Positions 8,591-18,256 of a stretch of DNA of 64,000 bases are shown in pieces (position 1 is the stretch's first letter; each line of letters begins with the position of its first letter). The DNA comes from Ruegeria sp. HKCCA6707 (GTDB lineage: Bacteria > Pseudomonadota > Alphaproteobacteria > Rhodobacterales > Rhodobacteraceae): assembly GCF_013033515.1 (NCBI RefSeq), contig NZ_WQEG01000001.1, positions 248,001 through 312,000 of the forward strand, read 5' to 3'. The notes under the pieces were generated by a model. The model was not told where the DNA came from, ran no database searches, and saw only the letters and a list, made by a program, of their open reading frames with translations. Both the position numbers and the translations under genes were made by a program.

Positions 8591-9628
8591 ATGACCGATA
8601 GCCTGACACTCCGCCGTCCCGACGACTGGCATTTGCACCTGCGCGACGGCGCAATGTTGCAAGCCGTTCTACCTGAAACCGCGCGCCATTTTGCCCGTGC
8701 GATCATCATGCCTAACCTTGTTCCACCAGTGGTGCGAGGCGATCAGGCCGCCGCCTATCGTGACCGTATTCTGGCCGCCCTGCCCAAAGACATGTCGTTC
8801 GAGCCGTTAATGACGCTTTATCTGACCGAGGACACCGATCCCGAAGATGTGGCTGCGGCCCATGCCAGCGGGTTGGTCAAAGCGGTCAAGCTGTACCCGG
8901 CGGGGGCGACAACAAACTCGGCCTCGGGCGTGCGCGATTTCAACAAGGTGCGCCCGGTGCTTGAGAAAATGGCCGAGATCGGTCTGCCCATGTGTGTTCA
9001 TGGGGAGGTCACCGACGCAGAAGTCGACATCTTTGACCGTGAAGCGGTGTTCATTGACCGCGTACTGGACCCGATCCGCAGATCCACCCCGGGCCTGCGT
9101 GTGGTGATGGAGCATATTACCACCTCAAACGGTGTGGAGTATGTCAAAGCCAACGCGACCGATCTGGGGGCGACGATTACGGCGCATCACCTGATCATCA
9201 ACCGCAACCATATCCTGGTTGGCGGGATCAAACCGCATTATTACTGCCTGCCTGTTGCCAAGCGCGAGGAGCATCGCTTGGCCCTGGTCGCGGCGGCGAC
9301 CTCGGGCGATGCGCGGTTCTTTCTGGGCACTGACAGCGCGCCTCATACCGATGACAACAAGGAAATGGCCTGCGGCTGCGCGGGTTGTTTCACTGCGACC
9401 AATACCATGTCGCTGGTGGCCGAGATGTTTGACCGGGCGGATGCGCTGGACAAGCTGGAAGGGTTTGTGTCGCTCAACGGGCCTGGGTTTTACAGATTGC
9501 CGGTCAATGAAGACACCATCACCCTGTCCAAAGGTGCGCCGGTCGAATATCCGGCCAAGATCGAGTCTGGAGACGGGCCCGTCACCGTGTTCGACCCGGG
9601 CTTTCCCCTGCATTGGCGCGTGGTCTAG
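8591..9628 (+). CDS. pyrC: Dihydroorotase, class II (PyrC)
   Basis: Catalyses reversible cyclisation of N-carbamoyl-aspartate to dihydroorotate in pyrimidine synthesis. It is 345 residues, the normal class II length. Zinc-binding H14 and H16 are in the HLHLRDG motif, and the predicted carbamylated lysine is K99 in [13 protein letters not shown]. Further metal histidines occur in MCVHGEV and TAHHL, and the catalytic aspartate in LGTDSAPH. It is divergent from coxD and converges with the MmgE/PrpD gene, the two stop codons sharing CTAG (4-bp overlap). Confidence 0.97.
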   Translation: MTDSLTLRRPDDWHLHLRDGAMLQAVLPETARHFARAIIMPNLVPPVVRGDQAAAYRDRILAALPKDMSFEPLMTLYLTEDTDPEDVAAAHASGLVKAVKLYPAGATTNSASGVRDFNKVRPVLEKMAEIGLPMCVHGEVTDAEVDIFDREAVFIDRVLDPIRRSTPGLRVVMEHITTSNGVEYVKANATDLGATITAHHLIINRNHILVGGIKPHYYCLPVAKREEHRLALVAAATSGDARFFLGTDSAPHTDDNKEMACGCAGCFTATNTMSLVAEMFDRADALDKLEGFVSLNGPGFYRLPVNEDTITLSKGAPVEYPAKIESGDGPVTVFDPGFPLHWRVV

Positions 9629-10920
9629 CCGTTCAGATGCGCCGCCAAATCCGCTGCGCGCCCGCCGGTGCGCAGCATTGACCAGATCTCGTCAACCTCG
9701 TCTCGTCCGATCAGCTTGGCCGCTTTGGCCCTGACCCGATCTTCCCGGTCGGCCAGCGGCAGGGGCGCTTGCAAGTCATGTTCGGCCTCCAGCCGCGCAC
9801 CATCGCGGCGCAACAATGCGAGCTTTGCCTGAGTTTCCGACAGGCTGTCATCAGCTTCAACCGTGATCCGGTCAGCCAAGGACTTCAGCCTCGGGTTCTG
9901 ACAGATTTGATCCGTAAAGCTTTCAGGCAGCGCCGTATCATAGCCCAAAGCCTGCATCGCGGTTACAGTACGATAGGAAAACTTTGCCCCCAGCCCCGTG
10001 GTCGGGTTCACCTGATTGCAGACACTCATCCAGCGCGGATGGGTCTTGACCTTGATCTCGGCCACCTCTGGCTCAGCGATATCCAGCTCGCGCGCGGCCT
10101 CAAGCGCTGCGTGCAGGCCGTGGCAACAGGCATGGAATTTGTGGCTGACCGACTCGAACAGCCAGTCGTGGCCCAAGCCCTGCAAGGCACTGTCGGTGTC
10201 ATTCTCACCCAGATGGGTCGCCCCGAACCCAAATGTGCCCTCAAGCGCCTGATCATTCGATTGAAACCCGGCGGCGATCAACAGCGCGGCCTCAAGCCCG
10301 TTGGTAGCGGCGAGGCCTGCGTTATAAGGTTTGCCCATCGTGCCGAACTGGGATTTCTGGCCCGCCGCACGTGTCGCTGTCAGACCCAGAACCTGTCGCA
10401 TCTGCGCGGGATCGAACCCCAGCAATCGCCCGCAGGCGACTGCGGCCCCGAATGCACCGGATGTGGCTGTCTGATGGAAACCCGCCTGATAATGTGCCCG
10501 CCCCAGCCAAAGACCAACACGAATGGAAAGCTCCATTCCGATCAGCGCAGCTTCGAGCAGATCGACGATCGGTTTGTCCTTTGCTTCGGCCAGAGCCAGC
10601 GCTGCGGGCAAAATAGCAACCGAGGGGTGACCGATATGAGCAAAATGGGTGTCGTCGTAGTCCAACGCGTGCGAGATGGTGCCATTCACCAACGCAGTCG
10701 CACGCAGCGGTGCGGTGCTGCCACCAAACAAATGCGCCTGCCCTGCGCCCGCTTCGGCCAGAACCATATCCCGAACGATCTTTGACACCGGCTCGTCCTT
10801 ACCGGCGCAACCGACTGCGATCCAGTCGAGCATCGACAACGATGTCACAATCCGCGTTTGCAAGGTCGTCGAAAGCGGGGCGCAGGCAAAGTCGGCAAGT
10901 GCGTTTGTCAGTTTGGCCAT
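9625..10920 (-). CDS. MmgE/PrpD family protein
   Basis: A 431-residue protein of the MmgE/PrpD family, which includes 2-methylcitrate dehydratase and cis-aconitate decarboxylase. The conserved dyad is visible: [14 protein letters not shown] and [15 protein letters not shown] in the N-terminal half, and [17 protein letters not shown] further on. Substrate cannot be predicted, as many members act outside the methylcitrate cycle and no prpB or prpC lies nearby. The ATG at 10920 was preferred over a GTG three codons upstream. Confidence 0.9.
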   Translation of the reverse strand: MAKLTNALADFACAPLSTTLQTRIVTSLSMLDWIAVGCAGKDEPVSKIVRDMVLAEAGAGQAHLFGGSTAPLRATALVNGTISHALDYDDTHFAHIGHPSVAILPAALALAEAKDKPIVDLLEAALIGMELSIRVGLWLGRAHYQAGFHQTATSGAFGAAVACGRLLGFDPAQMRQVLGLTATRAAGQKSQFGTMGKPYNAGLAATNGLEAALLIAAGFQSNDQALEGTFGFGATHLGENDTDSALQGLGHDWLFESVSHKFHACCHGLHAALEAARELDIAEPEVAEIKVKTHPRWMSVCNQVNPTTGLGAKFSYRTVTAMQALGYDTALPESFTDQICQNPRLKSLADRITVEADDSLSETQAKLALLRRDGARLEAEHDLQAPLPLADREDRVRAKAAKLIGRDEVDEIWSMLRTGGRAADLAAHLNG

Positions 10921-10958
10921 GACCTGCACTCTAGCGTGCGCTAGCCGTGGGTAAAGCC

Positions 10959-11402
10959 TTAGCCGTAGAGATCAGCTGCCCGCTGTTCAAAGGCACGAAC
11001 GATTCGATGCATGGCCTCGTTGAAAACAACGCCAATGATGCCCTGCAAGATCGCGTTCTTGAACTCAAAATCCACATGGAACGAGATGTTGCACCCTTGC
11101 TCGGTGTCTTCAAACTGCCAATCGGATTTCATGTATTTGAACGGTCCGTCCAGATATTCGGTATCGATCCGTTTGGCTGCGTCGAACAGTGTTACCCGGC
11201 TGCCGAACCTTTCCCGAAACACTTTGAACGAGATCACCAGATCCGCCTCCATCACCTGGCCTTCACCTTCGGCATAGGTCCGGCGAATGCGGGCGGCTGC
11301 GCACCAAGGCAGGAACTCGGGGTATTTCGCGACATCTGCAACCAGATCATACATCTGCTGAGCGGTGTAGGGCAGAGAGCGGGTTTCCGAGTGGGTGGGC
11401 AT
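10959..11402 (-). CDS. COQ10/RatA-like START-domain protein
   Basis: A 147-residue polyketide cyclase/START-superfamily protein. The opening MPTHSETRSLPYTAQQMYDL and the segment VAKYPEFLPWC are hallmarks of the COQ10/RatA (YfjG) family. In eukaryotes COQ10 binds ubiquinone and helps respiration. E. coli RatA was described as a ribosome association toxin, but in ubiquinone-making alphaproteobacteria a coenzyme Q chaperone role is more likely. No antitoxin gene is adjacent. It is divergent from hpt with a 73-bp gap that must hold both promoters. Confidence 0.9.
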   Translation of the reverse strand: MPTHSETRSLPYTAQQMYDLVADVAKYPEFLPWCAAARIRRTYAEGEGQVMEADLVISFKVFRERFGSRVTLFDAAKRIDTEYLDGPFKYMKSDWQFEDTEQGCNISFHVDFEFKNAILQGIIGVVFNEAMHRIVRAFEQRAADLYG

Positions 11403-11475
11403 GGTATCCGGGCATTAACTGGTGACAATGCCGCGTGATTTCGTATGTTGCGCGCGAAAGATCAAGGGGGCAGTG

Positions 11476-12018
11476 ATGAGCGAGCGCGCATATGTGATAG
11501 ATGAGATGATCTCGGCCAAGGCCATCGCCGCGCGGATTGAGGAACTCTGCCGCGAGATCACCGAAGAGTTCGCAGGCACCGACAAGCTGGTGGTTGTGGG
11601 CCTGTTGCGCGGCAGTTTCGTCTTTATCGCTGACCTTGTGCGCGAGCTGGATTTGCCCATCGAGGTCGATTTCCTCGAAGCCTCCTCTTACGGCGACTCG
11701 ATGGAAAGCAGTCGAGAGGTGCGTATTCTCAAAGACTTGCGGGGCGCAATTGAAGGGCGTGATGTGCTGGTGGTCGAGGACATCGTCGATACCGGACACA
11801 CGTTGAACCATGTCACCAACTTGCTGCAAAGCCGCCAGCCCGCGCGGTTGAAATCCATCGCCTTGCTCGACAAGCCCAGCCGACGCGAGGTCGATTTCCG
11901 ATCAGACTGGATCGGGTTCGAAATCCCGGATGAATTTGTTGTGGGCTATGGGATCGACTATGCGCAGCGCAACCGCAACCTGCCCTTTATCGGCAAGGTG
12001 CGGTTCGTCGAAGAGTGA
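11476..12018 (+). CDS. hpt: Hypoxanthine phosphoribosyltransferase
   Basis: Purine salvage enzyme converting hypoxanthine (or guanine) and PRPP to IMP (or GMP). It is 180 residues, the usual length. The PRPP-binding motif is [16 protein letters not shown], the pyrophosphate loop is in [12 protein letters not shown], and the C-terminus has the base-binding segment [18 protein letters not shown]. The ATG at 11476 (SERAYVID) follows AAGGGGGCA. A longer frame from 11422 adds 18 non-conserved residues. Confidence 0.96.
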   Translation: MSERAYVIDEMISAKAIAARIEELCREITEEFAGTDKLVVVGLLRGSFVFIADLVRELDLPIEVDFLEASSYGDSMESSREVRILKDLRGAIEGRDVLVVEDIVDTGHTLNHVTNLLQSRQPARLKSIALLDKPSRREVDFRSDWIGFEIPDEFVVGYGIDYAQRNRNLPFIGKVRFVEE

Positions 12019-12022
12019 CCCC

Positions 12023-12196
12023 ATGAACCCGCGCCATCTGCTTCGCATGTCGAAATGGGCGCGCCGGCCACCATCAGAACGTCGGGTGAAACTGGTGTTT
12101 GGCATGCTGCTTGCCTGCGGGGTATTGGCGGGTATTCAATATCTTGGCTGGTGGCCGGATTGGGCCACGCTGGAGCCCGCGAAGTTCAGGCCCTGA
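12023..12196 (+). CDS. Small single-pass membrane protein, 57 residues
   Basis: The ATG at 12023 lies 4 bp after the hpt stop. The peptide begins MNPRHLLRMSKWARRPPSE, a basic N-terminus, followed by a hydrophobic helix (about residues 23-43, LVFGMLLACGVLAGIQYLGW) and a short tail. This layout is of a kind I recall downstream of hpt in Rhodobacterales. The reading frame overlaps the convergent M20 gene by 11 bp. Function unknown; hpt and this gene probably share a transcript. Confidence 0.65.
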   Translation: MNPRHLLRMSKWARRPPSERRVKLVFGMLLACGVLAGIQYLGWWPDWATLEPAKFRP

Positions 12197-13337
12197 CGCC
12201 CAGTACCTGATCAATTGCTGCAAGGAAGATACCCGTTCCGATGGGGATAAGCGCATCGGGAAAATCATAGTCCGGGTTGTGCAATTGCGGCTGTTCCGCG
12301 CCGGAGCCCAACCAGAACATCGCCGACTTGGCGGATTTGCCAAACTGACCGAAATCTTCGGAAAACCGTTGAGGGTCGGACACTTGCGCGCACGAAACCT
12401 GCTGTGCCGCACAGGCAGAGGCAAGCACCGCAACGGCCTCGGCGTTGTTGATACAAGCCTCAAACACATCGTCATAGCTGATCTGAACCGATAGCCCCTC
12501 GTCACGTGCAACGTCCTGCACCAAAGCCTCTGCCTCGGCGATCAACTGTTCCATACGAGCGTCCGTCACAGTGCGCAGAGTCACCCAAAGTTCAGCCTCA
12601 CCCGGAGCAACGCCAAAAGTCGCTGCCCCAAGCCGGGAATGCGTAACTGTGGTCAGAGCATAATCGGTATTCAAAGCCGCTGCTGGGCCAAGCCCGGCCA
12701 AAGCGTGCATCAGACGCGCCAAAGCACCTGCGGGAGACACCCCATCCTGTGGCGCGGCGGCATGAGAGGTTTTGCCCGTCAGAACAATCCGCATCCCGCG
12801 CGACGCACAATTGGCTGGGCCCTGACACAGCTCGACCGTGCCAAGAGCCAGCCCGGGCAGGTTGTGCAGCGAAAACACATAGTCCAGACCCAACTCTTCG
12901 AACCGGGAATCCGCGCGATAGGCGATGGCACCCTGCCCGGTTTCTTCGGCGGGCTGGAAGATCAACACCACGCGCCCGCGTGTCGGGCGACGCGCAGCAA
13001 GGGCCTGAGCGACGCCCAGAACCATGACCATATGTCCGTCGTGACCACAAAGGTGACCCTTGCCAGGGACCTGCGACACATAGGGCTGATCTGAGATCTC
13101 CTGGATCGGCAATCCATCCAGCTCACAACGGATGCCAACCACCGATCCGTCTTGACCACTGTCGTAGATCGCCGCAATCCCATGCCCGCCCAGACCGGTC
13201 AGAACCTGATCAGGCGCAAAACCTTGCAACAACTCAACAATGCGGGCGGCGGTGCGCTCTTCCTCACCGGACAGTTCGGGACTTTGATGCAAGGCGTGGC
13301 GACACTGGGTTAGCCACGCCTGCTGTTCAGGCGTCAT
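12186..13337 (-). CDS. M20 family amidohydrolase (hippurate hydrolase/IAA-amino acid hydrolase type)
   Basis: A 383-residue zinc amidohydrolase of the M20D subfamily. Visible motifs are the metal-binding [12 protein letters not shown], the catalytic [11 protein letters not shown] (general-base glutamate), the dimerisation domain with [17 protein letters not shown], and the C-terminal HNPDYDFPD. Members cleave N-acyl amino acids, hippurate or similar amides. The exact substrate is unknown. It overlaps lipA by 4 bp and is likely co-transcribed behind it. Confidence 0.92.
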   Translation of the reverse strand: MTPEQQAWLTQCRHALHQSPELSGEEERTAARIVELLQGFAPDQVLTGLGGHGIAAIYDSGQDGSVVGIRCELDGLPIQEISDQPYVSQVPGKGHLCGHDGHMVMVLGVAQALAARRPTRGRVVLIFQPAEETGQGAIAYRADSRFEELGLDYVFSLHNLPGLALGTVELCQGPANCASRGMRIVLTGKTSHAAAPQDGVSPAGALARLMHALAGLGPAAALNTDYALTTVTHSRLGAATFGVAPGEAELWVTLRTVTDARMEQLIAEAEALVQDVARDEGLSVQISYDDVFEACINNAEAVAVLASACAAQQVSCAQVSDPQRFSEDFGQFGKSAKSAMFWLGSGAEQPQLHNPDYDFPDALIPIGTGIFLAAIDQVLGVRA

Positions 13338-14284
13338 ACTTGGCCCAGTTTCTTCTGCCGAGCGGCGCGCAGCCGGGCAAAATCATCTCCTGCATGATAG
13401 GAAGACCGGGTCAAAGGCGTGGCCGAAACCATCAAGAACCCTTTGCCAAAGGCGGCTTTCTCATAAGCTGCGAATTCTTCGGGCGTGACAAAGCGATCTA
13501 CGCGGTGATGTTTGGGCGTGGGCTGCAAATACTGGCCGATGGTCAGGAAATCGATATCGGCAGCGCGCATGTCATCCATGACCTGACGCACTTGCTGTTC
13601 CTCTTCCCCCAGACCCACCATGATACCGGATTTGGTAAAGATCGACGGATCCATCTCTTTCACCCGTTGCAACAGGCGCAGTGAATGGAAATAGCGCGCA
13701 CCTGGGCGAACTTCGGGGTAAAGGCCGGGGACGGTTTCCAGATTGTGGTTGAACACATCCGGCTTAGCCTCAACCACGATCTCAAGCACAGACGGGTCGC
13801 ATTTCAGGAAATCGGGCGTCAGGATTTCGATGGTTGTCTTGGGCGAGCGATGGCGCACCGCACGAATGGTCTGCGCGAAATGATCCGCGCCGCCATCCTT
13901 CAGATCATCACGATCCACCGAGGTGATCACCACGTGATTAAGCCCCAGCTTCTCAACCGCATGGGCCACGCGGCCCGGTTCGAACACGTCCAACTCGTCG
14001 GGCCGACCCGTGGCGATATTGCAGAAGGTGCAGCCGCGGGTACAAATCTCGCCCATTATCATCATGGTGGCGTGGCCCTGGCTCCAGCATTCGCCGACAT
14101 TGGGGCATCCGGCCTCTTCGCAGACCGTGACCAGATTGTTTTCCCGCATGATCTTATGCGTGTCTGCATAGCCCTTGCCACCGGGCGCTTTCACACGAAT
14201 CCACTTTGGCTTTTTCGGCTGATCGTTGTCGGGCCGATGGGCCTTTTCAGGGTGGCGTTGCTCGGGAATTTTCAGATCACGCAC
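13334..14284 (-). CDS. lipA: Lipoyl synthase (LipA)
   Basis: Radical SAM enzyme inserting two sulfurs into octanoyl chains on lipoyl domains. The radical SAM cluster is C81-x3-C85-x2-C88 (CTRGCTFC). The auxiliary cluster uses C55, C60 and C66 ([12 protein letters not shown]). The C-terminus has the conserved RSSYHAG segment whose serine ligates the auxiliary cluster. The start chosen is a GTG at 14284, giving [18 protein letters not shown] (316 residues), because AGGA lies upstream and the family opens this way. An in-frame ATG 15 codons upstream would add a short tail and cannot be excluded. Confidence 0.95.
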   Translation of the reverse strand: MRDLKIPEQRHPEKAHRPDNDQPKKPKWIRVKAPGGKGYADTHKIMRENNLVTVCEEAGCPNVGECWSQGHATMMIMGEICTRGCTFCNIATGRPDELDVFEPGRVAHAVEKLGLNHVVITSVDRDDLKDGGADHFAQTIRAVRHRSPKTTIEILTPDFLKCDPSVLEIVVEAKPDVFNHNLETVPGLYPEVRPGARYFHSLRLLQRVKEMDPSIFTKSGIMVGLGEEEQQVRQVMDDMRAADIDFLTIGQYLQPTPKHHRVDRFVTPEEFAAYEKAAFGKGFLMVSATPLTRSSYHAGDDFARLRAARQKKLGQV

Positions 14285-14392
14285 GAGAGGTTTTCCTGAC
14301 TTCGGGTCAAACTTGCATACGCCTAACATAGTGCAAGCCTCACCTCCAGCCCAGCGACGCATGGCCGCTATGCGTTTAGCAGCCCCCCGAGA

Positions 14393-15508
14393 TCAACCAA
14401 TCAATCGGTCCGGCTCAGCCTGTTCTTCGTAATGCCGTTTCAAGCGCTGCAAGGCGATGCGCAGCACGATCTTGCCGGATCGCGCCGACCAACCCATGCG
14501 TTTTTCCGCCAATTCCAACCCTTCCAGATAACAGCAGCAGCGCAGCGCAACATCGCTGAGCCCCGGCCCCAGATCTGACAGCGCAGCAACAACACGATCG
14601 CGGGCGCCGCTTGAACCTTGAGCGCCGGACAGCTGTCCATCGTTCCGCGAACCTTTCCCGGCGGTCAGAAAATGCTCCCAATTCTGGGCCACTTTCGGGC
14701 CGATCTGAGCCAGCTCAAAATCTTCACGCAAGCGCTCGCCCGCAGTGACCAGACTCTCGTCCAGAAACGGTTTGCCATCCCTGTCACGCCGTCGCGCCAA
14801 CGCGATCAGCGGGCTTTCAGCCGAGCTGTATCGGGCGCGCGCGAGCTTTTTCGGTCGTCCGGGACCAGTCGCGGACTTGGCGTTGAATGGCAGGAAATCA
14901 GTCTGTGCCTCGGCCATGCCAAATTCATTTCGCGACCTTGCACGGTTTTCCGCCTCAGCCACCAGATGGCTGAGCGCCGCGCGGCCGGAAGTCGAAATCC
15001 GATAGCGGGAAATACGACCGGGATTGTCGCAGGTTATCCATTCCTTAAGCGCCAGCGCTTGTGCAATCTTGCATTCCACAACCGCCGTTTTTGTGGTGCC
15101 GCCGTCCCCGTTGTCACGGACGACCACAGCCTTGTCCATATCTTCGGCAACAGCAAGAACAGAGCCGGTTTCACACATGCGGCGCAATACGCGCAAAGCC
15201 TCGCGGTCGAACTCTTCATCATAGGCGGCAAGCGGATTATCCGCGTCGGCGCCATACATATGTGATCCTGCCACCTGCCCCGGTTCGTCTGTAAAATGCG
15301 TATCTGCCAACCGCTGAAGGGCCGCATCCACCAAGGGATCATCCCGACGCATTTCAATACGCCGGATTTGCCTGAGAATAGTCGAGGCATGGCACCCCTC
15401 GGTTCGCGCAATATCCCTGATCGATCGCCCCGACTCGGTATGTGCCAGGTATCGCTGCGCCCCTTCCGGGACCCATGCAGGAACGGTGAAAGCCATGCTG
15501 TTTTCCAT
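14393..15508 (-). CDS. DUF6456 domain protein with N-terminal helix-turn-helix
   Basis: A protein of about 371 residues. The N-terminal 50-60 residues (SGRSIRDIARTEGCHASTILRQIRRIE) form a helix-turn-helix resembling resolvase or transposase-type DNA-binding domains. The C-terminal 150 residues match the Rhodobacterales DUF6456 region, with a cysteine-rich ALRCCCYLEGLELAEKRMGW segment. It is probably a DNA-binding regulator; targets unknown. The start is uncertain: ATGs at 15508 and 15496 are both possible. A near-match to the CtrA consensus lies about 57 bp upstream. Confidence 0.8.
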   Translation of the reverse strand: MENSMAFTVPAWVPEGAQRYLAHTESGRSIRDIARTEGCHASTILRQIRRIEMRRDDPLVDAALQRLADTHFTDEPGQVAGSHMYGADADNPLAAYDEEFDREALRVLRRMCETGSVLAVAEDMDKAVVVRDNGDGGTTKTAVVECKIAQALALKEWITCDNPGRISRYRISTSGRAALSHLVAEAENRARSRNEFGMAEAQTDFLPFNAKSATGPGRPKKLARARYSSAESPLIALARRRDRDGKPFLDESLVTAGERLREDFELAQIGPKVAQNWEHFLTAGKGSRNDGQLSGAQGSSGARDRVVAALSDLGPGLSDVALRCCCYLEGLELAEKRMGWSARSGKIVLRIALQRLKRHYEEQAEPDRLIG

Positions 15509-15564
15509 ATTTATTTGCCCTCGTCGACAAAACAAAATGCCAATCTCTGTCGCCGGATTCTTAG

Positions 15565-15579
15565 TTAACCAAATCTAAC
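15565..15579 (-). promoter_or_regulatory. Possible CtrA binding site (TTAG-N7-TTAAC on the minus strand)
   Basis: On the minus strand the sequence reads TTAG-N7-TTAA(C), one mismatch from the alphaproteobacterial CtrA consensus TTAA-N7-TTAA. It lies in the 241-bp divergent region between the DUF6456 and DUF6477 genes. One degenerate match in an AT-rich promoter can occur by chance. Confidence 0.25.
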
Positions 15580-15749
15580 TAGAGGTGCTTTCGTTACTCG
15601 TTCGTTAATCTCGGACGACAGGGAGCAGAATTGGTTCAAAAAGATAAACACTCGTGAAACCAACGTTCGGGGCGAAGCTGGGCAAGGCAACACCCGCTTA
15701 GGTTGTGCAACAACATGGCCAAAGAAATTCTGACCCAAGGAGCCTTCCC

Positions 15750-16049
15750 ATGCAGGACTTGATGACCATGATTTCAGCATTGCGCCGCCCCCGTCTTTTG
15801 ACCCGCGCGGCTAAGATCGGCGCCCAGGATTATGATCGCGAACGGCATTTGCAACGTGTTCTGGGGTATGGGTCCCTGCCATCAACGGGTGCCGCGCTGA
15901 TGCGTTTGATCGAGGTGGAGCGGGACGTGAATGACCTGCGGCAAGATGAGGATGCGGCCTACTCGCTGGTCAGGCATTTGGACATATTGATCGTTTTGAT
16001 CGGCGAAGCGCAGCTGTATCAGGCCAGCCGCGCCTCGCATTACGCCTGA
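15750..16049 (+). CDS. DUF6477 family protein
   Basis: A 99-residue protein starting MQDLMTMISALRRPRLLTRA, the typical opening of the small Rhodobacterales DUF6477 family. It continues QDYDRERHLQRVLGYGSLPS and ends in a helical LIVLIGEAQLY segment. AAGGAG lies 6 bases before the ATG at 15750. It is divergent from the DUF6456 gene and abuts the convergent MttB-like gene. Function unknown; no signal peptide or membrane segment. Confidence 0.88.
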   Translation: MQDLMTMISALRRPRLLTRAAKIGAQDYDRERHLQRVLGYGSLPSTGAALMRLIEVERDVNDLRQDEDAAYSLVRHLDILIVLIGEAQLYQASRASHYA

Positions 16050-17594
16050 TCAGGTGAACGCGTCGGGCATCGACGCCTTTTTATCGGCCACATAAGCTTC
16101 GAGCGCGGCTTGAATGGCTGGGTCCATCTGCGGTTGCTTATAGTTGGCAAGCAGATGCTCAACCCGCGCCGATGCCAGCGCTCGCGTATCGCGCGCGCCC
16201 TCTTCCTCCCAGGTCTCGAACGGCTTGTAATCCAACAGGTCGGTTTTCCAGAAAGCTTCCTTGAAATTGGCCTGTGTGTGGGCACATCCCAGATAGTGCC
16301 CGCCGGGACCAACCTCGCGGATCGCATCCATGGCCTGAGCATTTTCGTCATAGGCCACGCCTTTGGCCAGCCCGTGCAACACGCCCAACTGGTCGGCATC
16401 CATGACGAATTTCTCAAAATCGGCGACCAGACCGCCTTCAAGCCAGCCACACGCGTGCAGCATGAAGTTCACACCTGCCATCAGCCCCATATTCAGCGAA
16501 TTCGCTGTTTCATAGGCGGCCTGCGCATCGGGAAGTTTCGAGCCACAGAACGACCCAGCAGACCGGAACGGCAGACCCAGACGCCGCGCCAGTTGACCCG
16601 CGCCATAGGTCACGTGCGATGCTTCGGGTGTTCCGAAGGTCGGCGCACCCGAGTTCATATCGATCGAAGAGACAAATGCCCCAAAGATTACAGGCGCACC
16701 CGGACGAATGATCTGTGTATAAGCCACACCCGCCAAAACCTCGGCCAGAACCTGCGTCAACGTCCCCGCAACCGAGACCGGAGCCATTGCGCCACCCACG
16801 ATAAAGGGCGACACGATGCAGGCCTGATTGTTCTTGGCATAAACCTCAAGCGCGCCCATCATGATATCGTCAAAGGTCATGGGCGAGTTGATGTTGATCA
16901 GCGAGGTCATCACCGTGTTGTTCTGTACGAACTCTTTGCCGAACAGGATTTCGCACATCTCAACCGAATCCTGCGCACGGCTTGGATCGGTGACCGAGCC
17001 CATGAAGGGCTTGTCGGAAAGCGTCATATGCGCCAGCAACATGTCCAGATGGCGCTTGTTCACCGGCACATCGGTGGGTTCGCACACTGTTCCACCCGAA
17101 TGGTGCAGCCATTTGGACATATAGGCCAGCTTCACGAATTTGTTGAAATCCTCCATCGTCGCATAGCGCCGACCACCCTGGGCATCGCGCACAAAGGGAG
17201 GGCCGTATACCGGTGCCAGAACCAGGTTGCGGCCACCGACAACAACGGATTTCTCTGGGTTTCGGGCATGTTGCGTAAAGCTGCTGGGCGCCGTCTTGAT
17301 CAACTCACGTGCCAGTCCGCGCGGAATGCGTACACGCTCGCCTTCAATCTCGGCCCCCACATCGCGCCAACGTTCAAGTGCGGCCGGGTTATCAACGAAA
17401 TTGACCCCGATCTCGGCCAGTACCGTCTCGGCGTTTGTCTCGATGATCTCAAGCGCTTCGTCGTTGAGAACCTCGAAATTGGGAATATTGCGTTCGATAT
17501 ATTTCGCAGTCTCGATCTTGACTGCAGTGCGCTCGGCCCGCCGTGCCGCGCCACCGCCGCCTCTGGTTCTGCGTCGGGTGTTTGCTTCAGCCAT
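16050..17594 (-). CDS. MttB-family methyltransferase, non-pyrrolysine (trimethylamine/betaine type)
   Basis: A 514-residue member of the MttB superfamily (COG5598). The frame has no internal TAG, so it is a non-pyrrolysine member. Characterised non-pyrrolysine members demethylate quaternary amines such as glycine betaine, passing the methyl to a corrinoid protein. Conserved segments include FVDNPAALERWRDVGAE, SGGTVCEPTDVPVNKRHLDM, GSVTDPSRAQDSVEM and GPGGHYLGCAHTQANFKE. The N-terminus is arginine- and glycine-rich (RRRTRGGGGAARRAER), an unusual basic tail. No corrinoid protein gene is adjacent, so the methyl acceptor is unclear. A dimethylglycine dehydrogenase-like gene starts at 63500, too far away to be one operon. 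Confidence 0.88.
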   Translation of the reverse strand: MAEANTRRRTRGGGGAARRAERTAVKIETAKYIERNIPNFEVLNDEALEIIETNAETVLAEIGVNFVDNPAALERWRDVGAEIEGERVRIPRGLARELIKTAPSSFTQHARNPEKSVVVGGRNLVLAPVYGPPFVRDAQGGRRYATMEDFNKFVKLAYMSKWLHHSGGTVCEPTDVPVNKRHLDMLLAHMTLSDKPFMGSVTDPSRAQDSVEMCEILFGKEFVQNNTVMTSLININSPMTFDDIMMGALEVYAKNNQACIVSPFIVGGAMAPVSVAGTLTQVLAEVLAGVAYTQIIRPGAPVIFGAFVSSIDMNSGAPTFGTPEASHVTYGAGQLARRLGLPFRSAGSFCGSKLPDAQAAYETANSLNMGLMAGVNFMLHACGWLEGGLVADFEKFVMDADQLGVLHGLAKGVAYDENAQAMDAIREVGPGGHYLGCAHTQANFKEAFWKTDLLDYKPFETWEEEGARDTRALASARVEHLLANYKQPQMDPAIQAALEAYVADKKASMPDAFT

Positions 17595-17724
17595 GCGAAT
17601 ATCCCGCCTTTATGCTTCTGAATGCTACGATTTGAACGTGGTGGTACAGGACACCTAACACGCTCTGCCGGTGTATTGCGGCGCTATTGGGGAAAAAGCG
17701 ACATATGACGCTGAGTGACAAAGC

Positions 17725-18165
17725 TCAGCCCAAGGCCTGCTCCAATGTTACCGTGTTCCCGTCAGCGCCCGTTTCAGCCCATCCCATATGCCGATACATT
17801 GCCCGTGTGGCGGTCATTTTGACATGCGTTTTCAGAATCATACGCGTCAATCCTTTATGAACAGCCTGATCTTTCGCCACCTTCAGCAGCCGTTTCGCCA
17901 ACCCCTGCCCTTGTGCCCAGGGACTGACCGCCAGATTAAACACCATGATTGCGTCATCGACCCGTTCAAAAACGACTACACCCAAGACGTCCTGTCCACG
18001 CGCTGCAACATAAACGTCATGTGCGGCGATTTCCTCTTCGACCCCACCCGAAACATCCGGCAAATCCGGCAAATCCCGCAGGGCCTCCGCATAGGCCGAT
18101 TGGATACAGGCGCGAATAGGTGCGGCATCTCCTTGGACGGCTTTTCTCAGTTCAATTTCAGGCAT
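17725..18165 (-). CDS. GNAT family N-acetyltransferase
   Basis: A 146-residue acetyltransferase with the GNAT acetyl-CoA loop in VSPWAQGQGLAKRLLKVA (QGQGLA motif A) and the C-terminal motif B segment HVKMTATRAMYRHMGW. The substrate cannot be inferred. The start at 18165 follows GGAGGG, and a longer frame upstream adds 17 residues that do not resemble the family. Divergent from guaA with a 91-bp gap. Confidence 0.88.
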   Translation of the reverse strand: MPEIELRKAVQGDAAPIRACIQSAYAEALRDLPDLPDVSGGVEEEIAAHDVYVAARGQDVLGVVVFERVDDAIMVFNLAVSPWAQGQGLAKRLLKVAKDQAVHKGLTRMILKTHVKMTATRAMYRHMGWAETGADGNTVTLEQALG

Positions 18166-18256
18166 ATGACCCTCCGATATGATGCATCTGCCAATAGAAA
18201 GCGAGTTGCCGCTCATTCTGCTTGCACTGCGCAGTCTTGCAACCTAATAGCCAGAC

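Noticed and set aside
10959-11402. RatA-type toxin of a toxin-antitoxin pair
   Set aside because: No antitoxin gene is adjacent, and the COQ10-like reading fits a ubiquinone-making organism better.
17710-17729. GCTGAG/CTCAGC hairpin over the GNAT stop codon as a terminator
   Set aside because: A short 6-bp stem without a T-run on the transcribed strand.
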